Assembly: GCF_009789575.1 (NCBI RefSeq)
Contig: NZ_CP046908.1
Coordinates: forward strand, 3,935,001-3,999,000
DNA length: 64,000 bases
Direction of reading: 5' to 3'
Origin: Stappia indica
Lineage (GTDB): Bacteria > Pseudomonadota > Alphaproteobacteria > Rhizobiales > Stappiaceae
This document shows positions 40,097 through 49,171 of the stretch, piece after piece. Both the position numbers and the translations under genes were made by a program. Under the pieces are notes generated by a model. That model was not told the origin of the DNA, made no database searches, and saw nothing but the letters and a program-made list of their open reading frames with translations. Numbering within the stretch: the stretch's first letter is position 1; every line of letters starts with the position of its first letter.

Positions 40097-40330
40097 TCAG
40101 CCGCCGCTCTTCTCGAGCATGGCGGTGTACTCGGCCTCGGAGAGCGTGCCGTTGCCATCGGCGTCGGCGGCGGTGAAGGCCTCCTCGGTCACGTTCGGCA
40201 TCACGGCGGTGACCTCGGTGAAGGTCAGGTCGCCGCTCTGGTCGGCGTCGGCGGTCGCAAAGGACGTATCCTGGGCGAAAGCAGAGCCGGCAAAGGTGAG
40301 GGCCGCAAGGGCAATGAGCGTTCTCTTCAT
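40097..40330 (-). CDS. Small exported EF-hand protein
   Basis: A 77-residue protein with a signal peptide (MKRTLIALAALTFAGSAFAQ) and two canonical EF-hand loops, DADQSGDLTFTE and DADGNGTLSEAE, which should bind two calcium ions. Between them lies a helix (TAVMPNVTEEAFTA). It ends MLEKSGG. ATG 40330 is selected because GGAGG precedes it by eight bases and it starts the signal peptide exactly. Periplasmic calcium buffering or sensing is inferred from the domains. It is divergent from no neighbour; a 330-bp gap precedes it. Confidence 0.88.
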   Translation of the reverse strand: MKRTLIALAALTFAGSAFAQDTSFATADADQSGDLTFTEVTAVMPNVTEEAFTAADADGNGTLSEAEYTAMLEKSGG

Positions 40331-40661
40331 GGTGTTGGCCTCCATGTTGAGCCTGTATTCGGCATGGCAGCTCTTGGTCTGCCTGTACCGGTGGGGGCGT
40401 CGTGCCGTCCACGAGAGAAAAGGTGGCGTCCCATCTGGGCTCGTCCGCGTTGTTCGAAGGGTCTTTTCGGGGAGAAACAATGGCGTAACAAAGATGTGTC
40501 CGGATTGTGAACCGCGGTGTCTTCAGGAAAACTGCGGGGTTTCGGCGCGTTGCTGATTATTTCTAGGTATAAAAGACAGGGTCCAGCCGAAAGCAAACAG
40601 CCCCGGAGAAGCTCCGGGGCTGCAGCTGTCGAAGAGGCGAATTGCCCGAAACCCGAATCCC
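40331..40661. other. Gap between EF-hand and MBL genes, with a terminator
   Basis: 331 bp without a recognised gene. 40598-40622 forms a perfect 11-base hairpin (CAGCCCCGGAG / CTCCGGGGCTG), followed on the minus strand by TTTGCTTTC: the terminator of the metallo-hydrolase gene. The AT-rich stretch 40540-40580 would be the promoter area of the EF-hand gene, but no clear -35/-10 pair was chosen. Confidence 0.7.
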
Positions 40662-41630
40662 TTAAAGGGCGAATTGGTAGGCCGCCGGGTTCCAGCGATA
40701 GCTCTCGCCGCTCGCCTGGATGTAGCCGAGCGCCGGGAAGGGCATGTGATAGCCGGTCACCGGCACCTTGTCGCTCGCCACCATGTCGAAGATGCGCTTG
40801 CGGGTCGCAGCGGCCTTTTCCTTGTCCATGTCGAAGCGGACATGCCAGTCGGGCCGCTGGATCGAGGCGACGAAATGGTTGGCGACGTCGCCCCAGATCA
40901 GCAGCCGCTTGCCGCCGCTCTCCACATGGAAGGACATGTGGCCGGGCGTGTGGCCGGAGGTGTCGATGCCGGTGATCCCGGAGACGACCTCGCCGCCATC
41001 GCCGATGAAGGTCATCTTCTCGGCCAGCGGCGTGACGTTGGAGCGCACCAGCGTGGCGACGCGCTCGGTCGGGCCGGACATGCGCTCCTCGGCGGACCAG
41101 AAGTCGTACTCGGCCTGGCCGGCGACATAGCGGGCGTTCGGATAGGTCGGCGCGCCGCCGCTCATCAAGCCGCCGATATGGTCCGGATGCATGTGGGTCA
41201 GAACGACGATGTCGACCTGCTCGGGCGTGTAGCCGGCGGCGGCAAGCTGGCTCGCCAGCGTGCCGGCATCGCCGCCAAGGCCGGTGTCGAACAGGATCAG
41301 CTGCGAACCGGTGTTGACGAGAACCGGCGTGAAGCCGTTGACCATCTTGTCGGAGGGCAGGTTGTTGGCCGCCAGCAGCTCGGCGACGGGGCCGGCCTCC
41401 TGGTTCTCGCCGAAGATCGGATGCGGGCCATCCATCGCGCGCGCGGCATCGAGGATGGTGGTGATCTCGAAATCGCCGAGCTTGATGCGGTTGAAGCTGG
41501 GGCTGGCGGCGCCGAGCATCGGGGCTTCCGCCCGCACGCGGGTGGCGCCGGAAACGATGGCCGGTGCGGCGATGGCGGTGACCGCCGCGCCGGTCAGCAG
41601 CGTCCTGCGGTTGAGGCTGAGTTCGATCAT
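40662..41630 (-). CDS. Tat-exported MBL-fold metallo-hydrolase
   Basis: A 322-residue metallo-beta-lactamase-fold hydrolase. The zinc motif HxHxDH is H146-M-H148-P-D150-H151. Additional ligands are likely in DTSGHTPGHMSF and WGDVANH. The N-terminus has a twin-arginine signal (NRRTLLTGAAVTAIAAPAIV), so it is exported folded to the periplasm. Relatives include quorum-quenching lactonases and glyoxalase-like enzymes; the substrate cannot be told. It is monocistronic with its own terminator. Confidence 0.9.
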   Translation of the reverse strand: MIELSLNRRTLLTGAAVTAIAAPAIVSGATRVRAEAPMLGAASPSFNRIKLGDFEITTILDAARAMDGPHPIFGENQEAGPVAELLAANNLPSDKMVNGFTPVLVNTGSQLILFDTGLGGDAGTLASQLAAAGYTPEQVDIVVLTHMHPDHIGGLMSGGAPTYPNARYVAGQAEYDFWSAEERMSGPTERVATLVRSNVTPLAEKMTFIGDGGEVVSGITGIDTSGHTPGHMSFHVESGGKRLLIWGDVANHFVASIQRPDWHVRFDMDKEKAAATRKRIFDMVASDKVPVTGYHMPFPALGYIQASGESYRWNPAAYQFAL

Positions 41631-41797
41631 GTGCGTCTACCCTCCCTTTGGGATCAACAAAGCTGGGATCAACAAGGCTCCGCTGCGGCACTTAGGCCCC
41701 GCCGGCACCGCGGGAAGCGGCGATCACGCATCCGTGAAGGCGCGGGCGGCGATGCGGCCTCTTCCGGCTCCCTCGGCGGCTCCCTCAGCGGCTCCCC

Positions 41798-42355
41798 TCA
41801 GGCGTCCCGCAGCTTGCCGCGCTTCAGGTGCTCGTCGAGCCGGGGCATGATCTCCACGAAGTTGCAGGGCATGTGCCGGTAGTCGAGCTGCCACTTGAGA
41901 ATGCCGTCCCAGGCGTCCTTGCAGGCGCCGGGCGAGCCGGGAAGCACGAAGACATAGGTCGCGGCGATGACGCCGCCGGTCGCCCGCGACTGGATCGTCG
42001 AGGTGCCGATCTTGTCGTAGGAGATGCGGTGGAAGACCTCGGAAAAGCCGTCCATCTTCTTCTCGAACAAGGGCTCGATCGCCTCCGGCGTGACGTCGCG
42101 CCCGGTGAAGCCGGTGCCGCCGGTGGTGATCACCACATCGACATCCGGCGAGGCGGTCCAGGCCTGCACCGCCGCGCGGATCTTCTCCACGTCGTCGGTG
42201 ACGATGGCGCGGCCGGCAAGGCGGTGGCCGGCCTCCTCGATCCGCGCGACCAGCGTACCGCCGGAGCGGTCCTCCTCCAGCGAGCGGGTGTCCGAGACGG
42301 TGAGCACGGCGATGTTGAGCGGAACGAAGGGGCGGCTGTCATCAATGCGATGCAT
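41798..42355 (-). CDS. moaB: Molybdenum cofactor biosynthesis protein B
   Basis: MogA/MoaB-family adenylyltransferase acting on molybdopterin. The 185-residue protein has the signature VVITTGGTGFTGRDVTPEAI and the earlier VLTVSDTRSLEEDRSGG. FVLPGSPGACKDAWDGIL is near the C-terminus. The fold binds MPT, and adenylation prepares it for metal insertion. ATG 42355 is the start, after AAGAGGA. It is divergent from the ceramidase-like gene. Other moa genes are not in the window. Confidence 0.94.
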   Translation of the reverse strand: MHRIDDSRPFVPLNIAVLTVSDTRSLEEDRSGGTLVARIEEAGHRLAGRAIVTDDVEKIRAAVQAWTASPDVDVVITTGGTGFTGRDVTPEAIEPLFEKKMDGFSEVFHRISYDKIGTSTIQSRATGGVIAATYVFVLPGSPGACKDAWDGILKWQLDYRHMPCNFVEIMPRLDEHLKRGKLRDA

Positions 42356-42474
42356 CGGCGTGATGATCCTCTTGCGGCCTGACGGCGGGTAGCATTTGCC
42401 CGCAAGGATAGGGCGGGTCACACTCGGGCGCCAGCCATGGGCGAGGGGTGGCCGAACGGGCAAGGAGCGGACGG

Positions 42475-43155
42475 ATGGACTGGAGCGCACCGATCGATGC
42501 CTATTGCGAGCGGCTGGGGCCGCAATTCTGGGCCGAACCGGTCAACGCGGCGACCAACGGGGCCTTCCTGATCGCCGCCCTTGCCGCCTGGATGCTGTGG
42601 CGCCGGCAGGCGAGGGGCGATGCTGCCGTGCTCTTCCTGGTGGGCGTGGTGGCCTGCGTCGGCATCGGCTCGTTCCTGTTCCACACCGTCGCCACCCGCT
42701 GGGCGGCGCTGGCGGACGTGGTGCCGATCGCAGTGTTCATCTACTCGTATTTCCTGCTGGCGATGCGGCGCATCCTGCGCCTCGGCTGGGGCTGGTCCAT
42801 CGGCGCGACGCTCGCCTTCCTTGCCGCAAGCTACGGCGTGGCGCCGATGCTCTCCGGGGTGCTGGGATCCTCCGCCGGCTATGCACCGGCGGCGCTTGCC
42901 ATTTTCGGCGTTGCCGCCGTCGCCGCGCGGCGCTGCCCGCCCGCCAGCGCGCCGCTGGCGCTGACCGGGGCGGTTTTCGTGATTTCGCTTGCTTTCAGAA
43001 CGAGTGATATCCCATTTTGCCCGTCTTTCCCTTTGGGAACGCATTTCGTATGGCATTGCCTGAACGCGCTGGTCCTGTACCTGCTGATTCGCGTCCTTGT
43101 CCTGGTATCGCCGGCCGCCCGGTCCGGAAACCTGACAGGCGCGACCGGCACCTGA
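42475..43155 (+). CDS. Ceramidase-family membrane protein
   Basis: A 226-residue seven-helix membrane protein of the alkaline ceramidase (CREST) superfamily. Conserved His and acidic residues at the zinc site are suggested by WAEPVNAATNGAFL, GSFLFHTVATRWA, DVVPIAVFIY and the C-terminal HFVWHCLNAL. In bacteria the role is uncertain and may involve amide-lipid hydrolysis. ATG 42475 follows AAGGAG by seven bases, so it is preferred over GTG 42448. The last part (42980-43080) has lower GC than the rest of the gene. Confidence 0.85.
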   Translation: MDWSAPIDAYCERLGPQFWAEPVNAATNGAFLIAALAAWMLWRRQARGDAAVLFLVGVVACVGIGSFLFHTVATRWAALADVVPIAVFIYSYFLLAMRRILRLGWGWSIGATLAFLAASYGVAPMLSGVLGSSAGYAPAALAIFGVAAVAARRCPPASAPLALTGAVFVISLAFRTSDIPFCPSFPLGTHFVWHCLNALVLYLLIRVLVLVSPAARSGNLTGATGT

Positions 43156-43214
43156 CCTCAAGGTTTCAGGATGTGCCAGCGGCCCCACTGCCCGCCAGCC
43201 TCGAGTGAATCGCG

Positions 43215-45518
43215 ATGACCGACAAAAAGTCCGAGAACCAGCCCGTGAACGATCTCGACGAGGCTGCGCTCTACTACCACCGGAATCCGCGCCCGGGTAA
43301 GCTGGAGATCCAGGCGACCAAGCCGCTCGGAAACCAGCGCGACCTGGCGCTCGCCTATTCGCCCGGCGTGGCAGCGCCCTGCCTGGAGATCGCCCGCGAT
43401 CCCTCGCTTGCCGCCGAATACACGGCGCGCGCGAACCTCGTCGGCGTCGTCTCCAACGGCACGGCCGTGCTCGGGCTCGGCAATATCGGCCCGCTCGCGT
43501 CCAAGCCGGTGATGGAAGGCAAGGCCGTCCTCTTCAAGAAGTTTGCCGGCATCGATGTCTTCGACATCGAGGTGGACGAGCTCGACGTCGACAAGTTCGT
43601 CGATGCGGTCGCCGTGCTCGAGCCGACCTTCGGCGGCATCAACCTGGAGGACATCAAGGCTCCCGAGTGCTTCATGATCGAGCGCGCCCTGCGCGAGCGG
43701 ATGAACATTCCCGTCTTCCATGACGACCAGCACGGCACGGCGATCATCGTCGCCGCCGCGGTGAAGAATGCGCTGGAACTGGCCGGCAAGGACATCGCGG
43801 CGGTGAAGATCGTCGCCTCCGGCGCGGGTGCGGCGGCGCTCGCCTGCCTCAACCTGCTGGTCGCCCTCGGCGCCTCGCGGGAGAACATCTTCGTCAGCGA
43901 CATCGAGGGCGTCGTCTACAAGGGCCGCGAGACCCTGATGGACGAGTGGAAGTCGATCTTCGCGCAGGAGACGGACGCGCGCACGCTCGCCGAGGTCATC
44001 CCCGGCGCGGACGTGTTCCTCGGCCTTTCGGCCGCCGGCGTCCTGAAGCCGGAGATGGTCGCGGCGATGGCGGAAAAGCCGCTGATCATGGCGCTCGCCA
44101 ATCCCAAGCCCGAGATCATGCCGGAAGCGGCGCTCGCGGTGCGCAACGACGTGATGATGTGCACCGGCCGGTCGGACTATCCGAACCAGGTGAACAACGT
44201 CCTGTGCTTCCCCTACATCTTCCGCGGCGCGCTGGACGTCGGCGCGACCACGATCAACGAGGAGATGAAGCTCGCGGCTGTCGCCGCGATCGCCGAGCTG
44301 GCGCGCGAGGAGCCCTCGGAAGTGGCGGCACGCGCCTATGGCGGCGTGACCGAGACCTTCGGCCCGAAATACCTGATCCCTTCGCCGTTCGACCAGCGCC
44401 TGATCCTGCGCATCGCCCCGGCGGTTGCGCGCGCGGCGATGGAGACCGGCGTCGCGATGCGGCCCATCGACGATTTCGACGCCTATAACGACCGGCTGAA
44501 CCGCTTCGTCTTCCGCTCCGGCATGATCATGAAGCCGATCATCGCCGCCGCCCGCTCCAGCGAGACGCGGATCATCTATTCCAACGGCGAGGACGAGCGC
44601 GTGCTGCGCGCGGCGCAGGTGCTGCTGGAGGACCGGCTGGCGCGCCCGATCCTGATCGGCCGTCCTTCGGTGATCGAGACCCGCTGCGAGCGCTTCGGCC
44701 TCAAGATCCGCCCGGGCCGCGATTTCGAATTCATCAACCCGGAAGACGATCCGCGCTACCGCGACTATGTCGACACCCTGTTCTCGCTGGTCGGCCGGCG
44801 CGGTGTGACGCCGGAAGCGGCCCGCACCATGGTGCGCTCCAACACCACGGTGATCGGCGCGCTGGCCCTGCACCGGGGCGAGGCGGATGCGCTGATCTGC
44901 GGCCTTGAGGGGCGCTACTCCAAGCACCTGGCCGACGTGCGCGGCATCATCGGCAACGCGCCGGGCGTGCAGGACTTCTCGGCGCTGTCGCTCCTGATCA
45001 ACTCGAACGGCGCGACCTTCTTCACCGACACCTATGTCACCATCGATCCCTCGGCCCGCGAGATCGCCGAGACGACGATGCTGGCGGCCGAGGAAATCCG
45101 CCGCTTCGGCATCACTCCGCGCGCAGCTCTGCTGTCCGCCTCGAATTTCGGCTCGCGCGACATGGCCTCGGCCGACAAGATGCGCGCCGCGCTGGAGCTG
45201 CTGAAGCATATGGCGCCGGACCTGGAAGTGGACGGCGAAATGCACGGCGACAGCGCGCTGTCGCTGGCCATGCGCGGCCGGGTGATGCCGGATTCGCGCC
45301 TGACGGGAGAGGCGAACCTGCTGGTCTTCCCCTCGCTGGATGCGGCCAATATCGCGCTCAACCTGGTGAAGGTGATGACCGACAGCCTGCATGTCGGCCC
45401 GATCCTGCTGGGCACGGCAAAGCCGGTGCATATCCTGACGCCTTCGGTCACCTCGCGCGGCGTCGTCAACATGTCCGCCTTCGCCGCGGTGGAGGCGCAG
45501 ACGCGAAATCGCGCCTGA
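43215..45518 (+). CDS. maeB: NADP-dependent malic enzyme, fused to phosphotransacetylase-like domain
   Basis: Oxidatively decarboxylates malate to pyruvate, giving NADPH. The 767-residue protein has an N-terminal malic-enzyme domain (about 1-420: [55 protein letters not shown]) and a C-terminal phosphotransacetylase-like domain (from ~440: [45 protein letters not shown]). The latter is non-catalytic in known homologues but binds acetyl-CoA regulators. It ends at a terminator that overlaps its stop. The promoter area is short; the ceramidase gene ends 60 bp upstream. Confidence 0.97.
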   Translation: MTDKKSENQPVNDLDEAALYYHRNPRPGKLEIQATKPLGNQRDLALAYSPGVAAPCLEIARDPSLAAEYTARANLVGVVSNGTAVLGLGNIGPLASKPVMEGKAVLFKKFAGIDVFDIEVDELDVDKFVDAVAVLEPTFGGINLEDIKAPECFMIERALRERMNIPVFHDDQHGTAIIVAAAVKNALELAGKDIAAVKIVASGAGAAALACLNLLVALGASRENIFVSDIEGVVYKGRETLMDEWKSIFAQETDARTLAEVIPGADVFLGLSAAGVLKPEMVAAMAEKPLIMALANPKPEIMPEAALAVRNDVMMCTGRSDYPNQVNNVLCFPYIFRGALDVGATTINEEMKLAAVAAIAELAREEPSEVAARAYGGVTETFGPKYLIPSPFDQRLILRIAPAVARAAMETGVAMRPIDDFDAYNDRLNRFVFRSGMIMKPIIAAARSSETRIIYSNGEDERVLRAAQVLLEDRLARPILIGRPSVIETRCERFGLKIRPGRDFEFINPEDDPRYRDYVDTLFSLVGRRGVTPEAARTMVRSNTTVIGALALHRGEADALICGLEGRYSKHLADVRGIIGNAPGVQDFSALSLLINSNGATFFTDTYVTIDPSAREIAETTMLAAEEIRRFGITPRAALLSASNFGSRDMASADKMRAALELLKHMAPDLEVDGEMHGDSALSLAMRGRVMPDSRLTGEANLLVFPSLDAANIALNLVKVMTDSLHVGPILLGTAKPVHILTPSVTSRGVVNMSAFAAVEAQTRNRA

Positions 45519-45533
45519 GGGCGCGATTTTCTT
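45506..45533 (+). terminator. Terminator overlapping the maeB stop codon
   Basis: Ten-base arms AAATCGCGCC (45506-45515) and GGCGCGATTT (45520-45529); the loop contains the TGA stop. A T tract (TTTTCTTT) follows. Confidence 0.85.
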
Positions 45534-45630
45534 TGCCGGCTACATCTTGATCGTGTTGAGTTCCGTCATGAAAGCTTCGTCCGCCTGATGCAACCTGCAA
45601 GGCCGGACGCGGCACGGCAGGATGGACGGA

Positions 45631-46188
45631 ATGGCACACTTCCTCGTGGTCTATGCCACGACAGAGGGACAGACACGCAAGATCTCGGAGAAGGTGGCCG
45701 GGCGGCTCAAGGCCGCCGGCCATAGCGCGACGCTGGTCGATGCCAGGGCCGCCGCCACGCTGGAACTGGGGTCCTTCGATGCGGCGGTGCTCGCTGCATC
45801 GCTGCATGTCGGCCGCCACCAGCCCGAACTGCTCGACTTCATCCGCCGGCAGCGGACCCGGCTGGAGCGGGTACAGACCGCCTTCATTTCCGTCAGCCTG
45901 TCGGCCTCTTCCACTGATGCGCAGGATATCGCCAATGCCCGCGAGGCGGCGGAAACGATGTTCGACGAACTCGACTGGGAGCCGTCGCATCTCCACCTGG
46001 CGGCCGGCGCCGTTCACGACGGGCGGCTGGGCGTCCTCAAGCGCTGGGTGATTCACCGCATCCTGAGGCAGAAGGGCGTGGAGATGGACCCGTCCGGCGA
46101 CATGGAATTCACCGACTGGCCGGCGCTGGAGCGCTTCGTCGACGGTTTCCTGGCCGAAGTCCTTGCGGCGGGCAGGGAGTTCGCCTGA
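45631..46188 (+). CDS. Flavodoxin-domain protein (HemG-like)
   Basis: A 185-residue flavodoxin-fold protein resembling HemG, the protoporphyrinogen oxidase of E. coli. The FMN phosphate-binding loop YATTEGQTRKISEKVA is near the N-terminus, and LHVGRHQPELLDFI and FISVSLSASS follow. The C-terminal helix KRWVIHRILRQKGVEM matches HemG relatives. ATG 45631 gives the compact N-terminus MAHFLVV, with GGATGGACGGA upstream; ATG 45622 is also possible. Many alphaproteobacteria use HemJ instead, so the role as a true heme enzyme is uncertain. It is convergent with etfQO. Confidence 0.8.
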   Translation: MAHFLVVYATTEGQTRKISEKVAGRLKAAGHSATLVDARAAATLELGSFDAAVLAASLHVGRHQPELLDFIRRQRTRLERVQTAFISVSLSASSTDAQDIANAREAAETMFDELDWEPSHLHLAAGAVHDGRLGVLKRWVIHRILRQKGVEMDPSGDMEFTDWPALERFVDGFLAEVLAAGREFA

Positions 46189-46224
46189 CGGCGTCCCCCT
46201 GCCTGCGCCGGGTCTCGAACGGGT

Positions 46225-47904
46225 TTACATGTTCGGGTAGTTCGGGCCGCCCGCGCCTTCCGGCACCGTCCAGGTGATGTTCTGGTTCGGGTCCTTGATG
46301 TCGCAGGTCTTGCAGTGCACGCAGTTCTGCGCGTTGATCTGGAAGCGCGGGGCGTCCTCGCCTTCCTCGATCCACTCGTAGACGCCGGCCGGGCAGTAGC
46401 GGTTCGACGGGCCGGCATAGACATCGTGCTCCGATGCCTTCTGCAGCACCATGTCCTTCACCTTGAGGTGGATCGGCTGGTCTTCCTCGTGGTTGGTGTT
46501 CGACAGGAACACCGAGGAGAGCTTGTCGAAGGACACCTTGCCGTCCGGCTTGGGATAGGCGATGGGGCTGTGCCTGGCCGCCGGCTCCAGGCTCTCCGAA
46601 TCCCGCTTGCCGTGCGAGACGGTGCCGAAGAAGGAGAAGCCGAACAGCTCGTTCGTCCACATGTCGAGGCCGCCGAGCATGGTGCCGAGCAGCGTGCCGT
46701 AGCGCGACAGCAGCGGCTTGACGTTGCGGACCTTCTTCAGGTCCTTGCCGATCTCGCTTTCGCGCCAGGCCGTGTCATAGCCGGCAAGTTCGGCATTCGC
46801 CTCGCCGCGGCCGAGCGCCGCCATGACTTCCTCTGCCGCCAGCATGCCGGACAGCATCGCGTTGTGCGAGCCCTTGATGCGCGGCACGTTGACGAAGCCG
46901 GCGGAGCAGCCGATCAGCAGGCCGCCGGGGAAGGAGAGCTTGGGCACCGACTGGAAGCCGCCCTCGGTGATGGCGCGCGCGCCATAGGAGATGCGCTTGC
47001 CGCCCTCGAACGTCTCGCGGATTGCCGGATGGGTCTTGAACCGCTGGAACTCCTCGAACGGGGCGAGGTAGGGGTTCTTGTAGTTGAGGTGGACGACGAA
47101 GCCGACGGCGACCTGGTTGTCTTCCAGGTGATAGAGGAACGAGCCGCCGCCGGTCCTGTTGTCGAGCGGCCAGCCGAAGCTGTGCTGCACGAGGCCCGGC
47201 CGGTGCTTCGACGGGTCGACCTGCCACAGCTCCTTGATGCCGATGCCGAACTTCGGCACGTCGGAATTCGCATCGAGATCGAAGCGGGCGATCAGCTCCT
47301 TGGCGAGCGATCCGCGCACGCCCTCGGCGATGAGCACATACTTGCCGCGCAGCTCCATGCCGCGGGTGAAATTGGCGTTGGGCTCGCCGTCGCGGCCGAT
47401 GCCCATGTCGCCGGTGGCGACACCGACCACGGCGCCCGTGTCGTCGTAGAGCACTTCGGCGGCGGCAAAGCCGGGATAGATCTCGACGCCGAGCGCCTCG
47501 GCCTTCTCGGCCAGCCAGCGGCAGACATTGCCGAGGGACACGATGTAGTTGCCGTGATTGTTCATCAGGGACGGCATCATGATGTTCGGCAGCCGCATGG
47601 AGCCTGCGGGCCCCAGCACCAGGAAGTGGTCGGCGGTCACCGGCGTCTTGAACGGCGTGTCGGCCTCTTCGCGCCAGCCCGGCAGCAGCTTGTCGACGCC
47701 GACGGGGTCCACCACCGCGCCCGACAGGATGTGGGCGCCGACCTCGGAGCCCTTTTCCAGCACGACGACGGAAAGGTCCTCGCCCTTCTCCTCGGCGATC
47801 TGCTTGAGCCTGATGGCCGCCGACAGTCCCGCCGGTCCGGCGCCGACGATGACGACGTCGAACTCCATGCTCTCGCGTTCGCCAAGCGTCTCCGTGTCGC
47901 TCAT
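46225..47904 (-). CDS. Electron transfer flavoprotein-ubiquinone oxidoreductase
   Basis: Inner-membrane enzyme (ETF-QO) that passes electrons from ETF, mainly from fatty-acid and amino-acid degradation, to ubiquinone. The 559-residue protein has an FAD-binding dinucleotide fold (VVIVGAGPAGLSAAIRL), the family-conserved FGIGIKELWQVD, a UQ-binding region and four [4Fe-4S] cysteines toward the C-terminus (YCPAGVYEW and NCVHCKTCDIKDP). The start ATG 47904 follows GAGGGAGAG. The ETF subunits themselves are not in the window. A palindrome resembling a MerR-family LiuR site lies upstream. Confidence 0.96.
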   Translation of the reverse strand: MSDTETLGERESMEFDVVIVGAGPAGLSAAIRLKQIAEEKGEDLSVVVLEKGSEVGAHILSGAVVDPVGVDKLLPGWREEADTPFKTPVTADHFLVLGPAGSMRLPNIMMPSLMNNHGNYIVSLGNVCRWLAEKAEALGVEIYPGFAAAEVLYDDTGAVVGVATGDMGIGRDGEPNANFTRGMELRGKYVLIAEGVRGSLAKELIARFDLDANSDVPKFGIGIKELWQVDPSKHRPGLVQHSFGWPLDNRTGGGSFLYHLEDNQVAVGFVVHLNYKNPYLAPFEEFQRFKTHPAIRETFEGGKRISYGARAITEGGFQSVPKLSFPGGLLIGCSAGFVNVPRIKGSHNAMLSGMLAAEEVMAALGRGEANAELAGYDTAWRESEIGKDLKKVRNVKPLLSRYGTLLGTMLGGLDMWTNELFGFSFFGTVSHGKRDSESLEPAARHSPIAYPKPDGKVSFDKLSSVFLSNTNHEEDQPIHLKVKDMVLQKASEHDVYAGPSNRYCPAGVYEWIEEGEDAPRFQINAQNCVHCKTCDIKDPNQNITWTVPEGAGGPNYPNM

Positions 47905-47997
47905 GCCTCTCTCCCTCTCGTGCCGCGTGCCTCGGTCTAAGGGTTTCTGTTTAGTGCAGCGCGAAAGAGGCCGCAATGTCGATAAACCGATGGCAGT

Positions 47998-48018
47998 TAT
48001 ATGACGTTTACGTAAGAG
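47998..48018. promoter_or_regulatory. ACGT-spaced palindrome upstream of etfQO
   Basis: TATATGACGTTTACGTAAGA carries two ACGT cores at 48004-48007 and 48010-48013 in the divergent region between etfQO and the uracil-DNA glycosylase gene. Its pattern resembles the LiuR-type motif that controls branched-chain amino-acid genes, including ETF genes, in proteobacteria. Similarity is from memory of the motif and not tested. Confidence 0.35.
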
Positions 48019-48094
48019 TAATATCCAAAACGCTTTGCGGGACGTCAAGGTCGGGGCAATTGCGCTTGCCCCGGCGATGCGGCACAACAGCTCC

Positions 48095-49084
48095 ATGGAA
48101 CCCGCAGACCCGACCGACCAGAGGCTAGACGAGCGTCCGTCCGCGGCGCAGGGCGAGGGCGAGCGCAAGGTGTCCTCGGCGCTCGAGGCGCTGCTCGACT
48201 TCTACATCTCCGCAGGTGCCGACGGCTGGCTGGAGCTGGACCCGGCGGATGCCTTCGCCCTGTCCGAGGCGCCGCGCCCGGCCGCACAGGCGCAAGCCGC
48301 GCGCGCAGCGCCGGCCGGAATGCAATCTGCCCCATCTGCTGCGCCCGCTGCGCGGCAGATGCCGCCCCAATCCCAGCAACCGAGATCGGCCCCGCCGATG
48401 CAGGCGCCGCCTTCTCCTGCACAAGGTGCAATGGCGGGCGGGGCCGCGGTCGTGCCGGGCGACGAGGTGGTGGTTGCCGCCCGCGAGGCCGCCCGCACGG
48501 CGGCGACCCTGGACGAGCTGCGCGAGGTGCTGACCCGCTTCGACGGCTGCAACCTGAAGCTCACCGCCAAGTCGCTGGTCTTCGCCGACGGGCCGGCGGA
48601 TGCGAAGGTGATGTTTGTCGGCGAGGCGCCGGGCCGGGAGGAGGACGCGCGCGGGCTGCCCTTCGTCGGGCGCTCCGGCCAGCTTCTCGACCAGATGCTG
48701 GAGGCCATCGGCCTGGCACGCGGCGAGGTCTACATCACCAATGTCGTGCCCTGGCGCCCGCCGGGCAACCGCACCCCGAGCCCGCAGGAAACCGAGATCT
48801 GCAAGCCCTTCGTGCTGCGCCAGATCGAACTGGTGCGGCCGAAGGTGCTGGTGTTCCTGGGCGGAGCCTCGGCCAAGGCGCTGACCGGCGTGCAGGACGG
48901 CATCCTGCGGCTGCGCGGGCGCTGGCTGGAGCTGCCGCTGGGACCGGCCGCGCAAGGAACGACGATCCGGGCGATGGCAACGCTGCACCCGGCCTACCTG
49001 CTGCGCAGCCCGGTGCAGAAGCGCTATGCCTGGCGCGACTTCCTGTCCATCAAGGCCGCGCTGGACGAGGCTTCGGGCAGCTGA
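48095..49084 (+). CDS. Uracil-DNA glycosylase, family-4-like, lacking two Fe-S cysteines
   Basis: A 329-residue (from ATG 48095) DNA-repair glycosylase. It matches family 4/5 UDG motifs: GEAPGREEDARGLPFVGRSGQ, NVVPWRPPGNRTPS and TLHPAYLLRSP. The [4Fe-4S] family normally has four cysteines, but here only two remain (FDGCNLK and EICKPF); the positions before the first and in NVVPW are replaced. A Bradyrhizobium enzyme of this type without the cluster has been described, so activity is likely. The N-terminal ~125 residues are a low-complexity Ala/Pro/Gln linker. The start is uncertain (48077 is also in frame). Confidence 0.88.
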   Translation: MEPADPTDQRLDERPSAAQGEGERKVSSALEALLDFYISAGADGWLELDPADAFALSEAPRPAAQAQAARAAPAGMQSAPSAAPAARQMPPQSQQPRSAPPMQAPPSPAQGAMAGGAAVVPGDEVVVAAREAARTAATLDELREVLTRFDGCNLKLTAKSLVFADGPADAKVMFVGEAPGREEDARGLPFVGRSGQLLDQMLEAIGLARGEVYITNVVPWRPPGNRTPSPQETEICKPFVLRQIELVRPKVLVFLGGASAKALTGVQDGILRLRGRWLELPLGPAAQGTTIRAMATLHPAYLLRSPVQKRYAWRDFLSIKAALDEASGS

Positions 49085-49171
49085 CGGCGGCTCTTTTATC
49101 GCCGCGCCGCAGACCTATATGCCGAAGACACAGGTATTTCAGACAGACCACTTCGAGCCCGAGGACAACCC

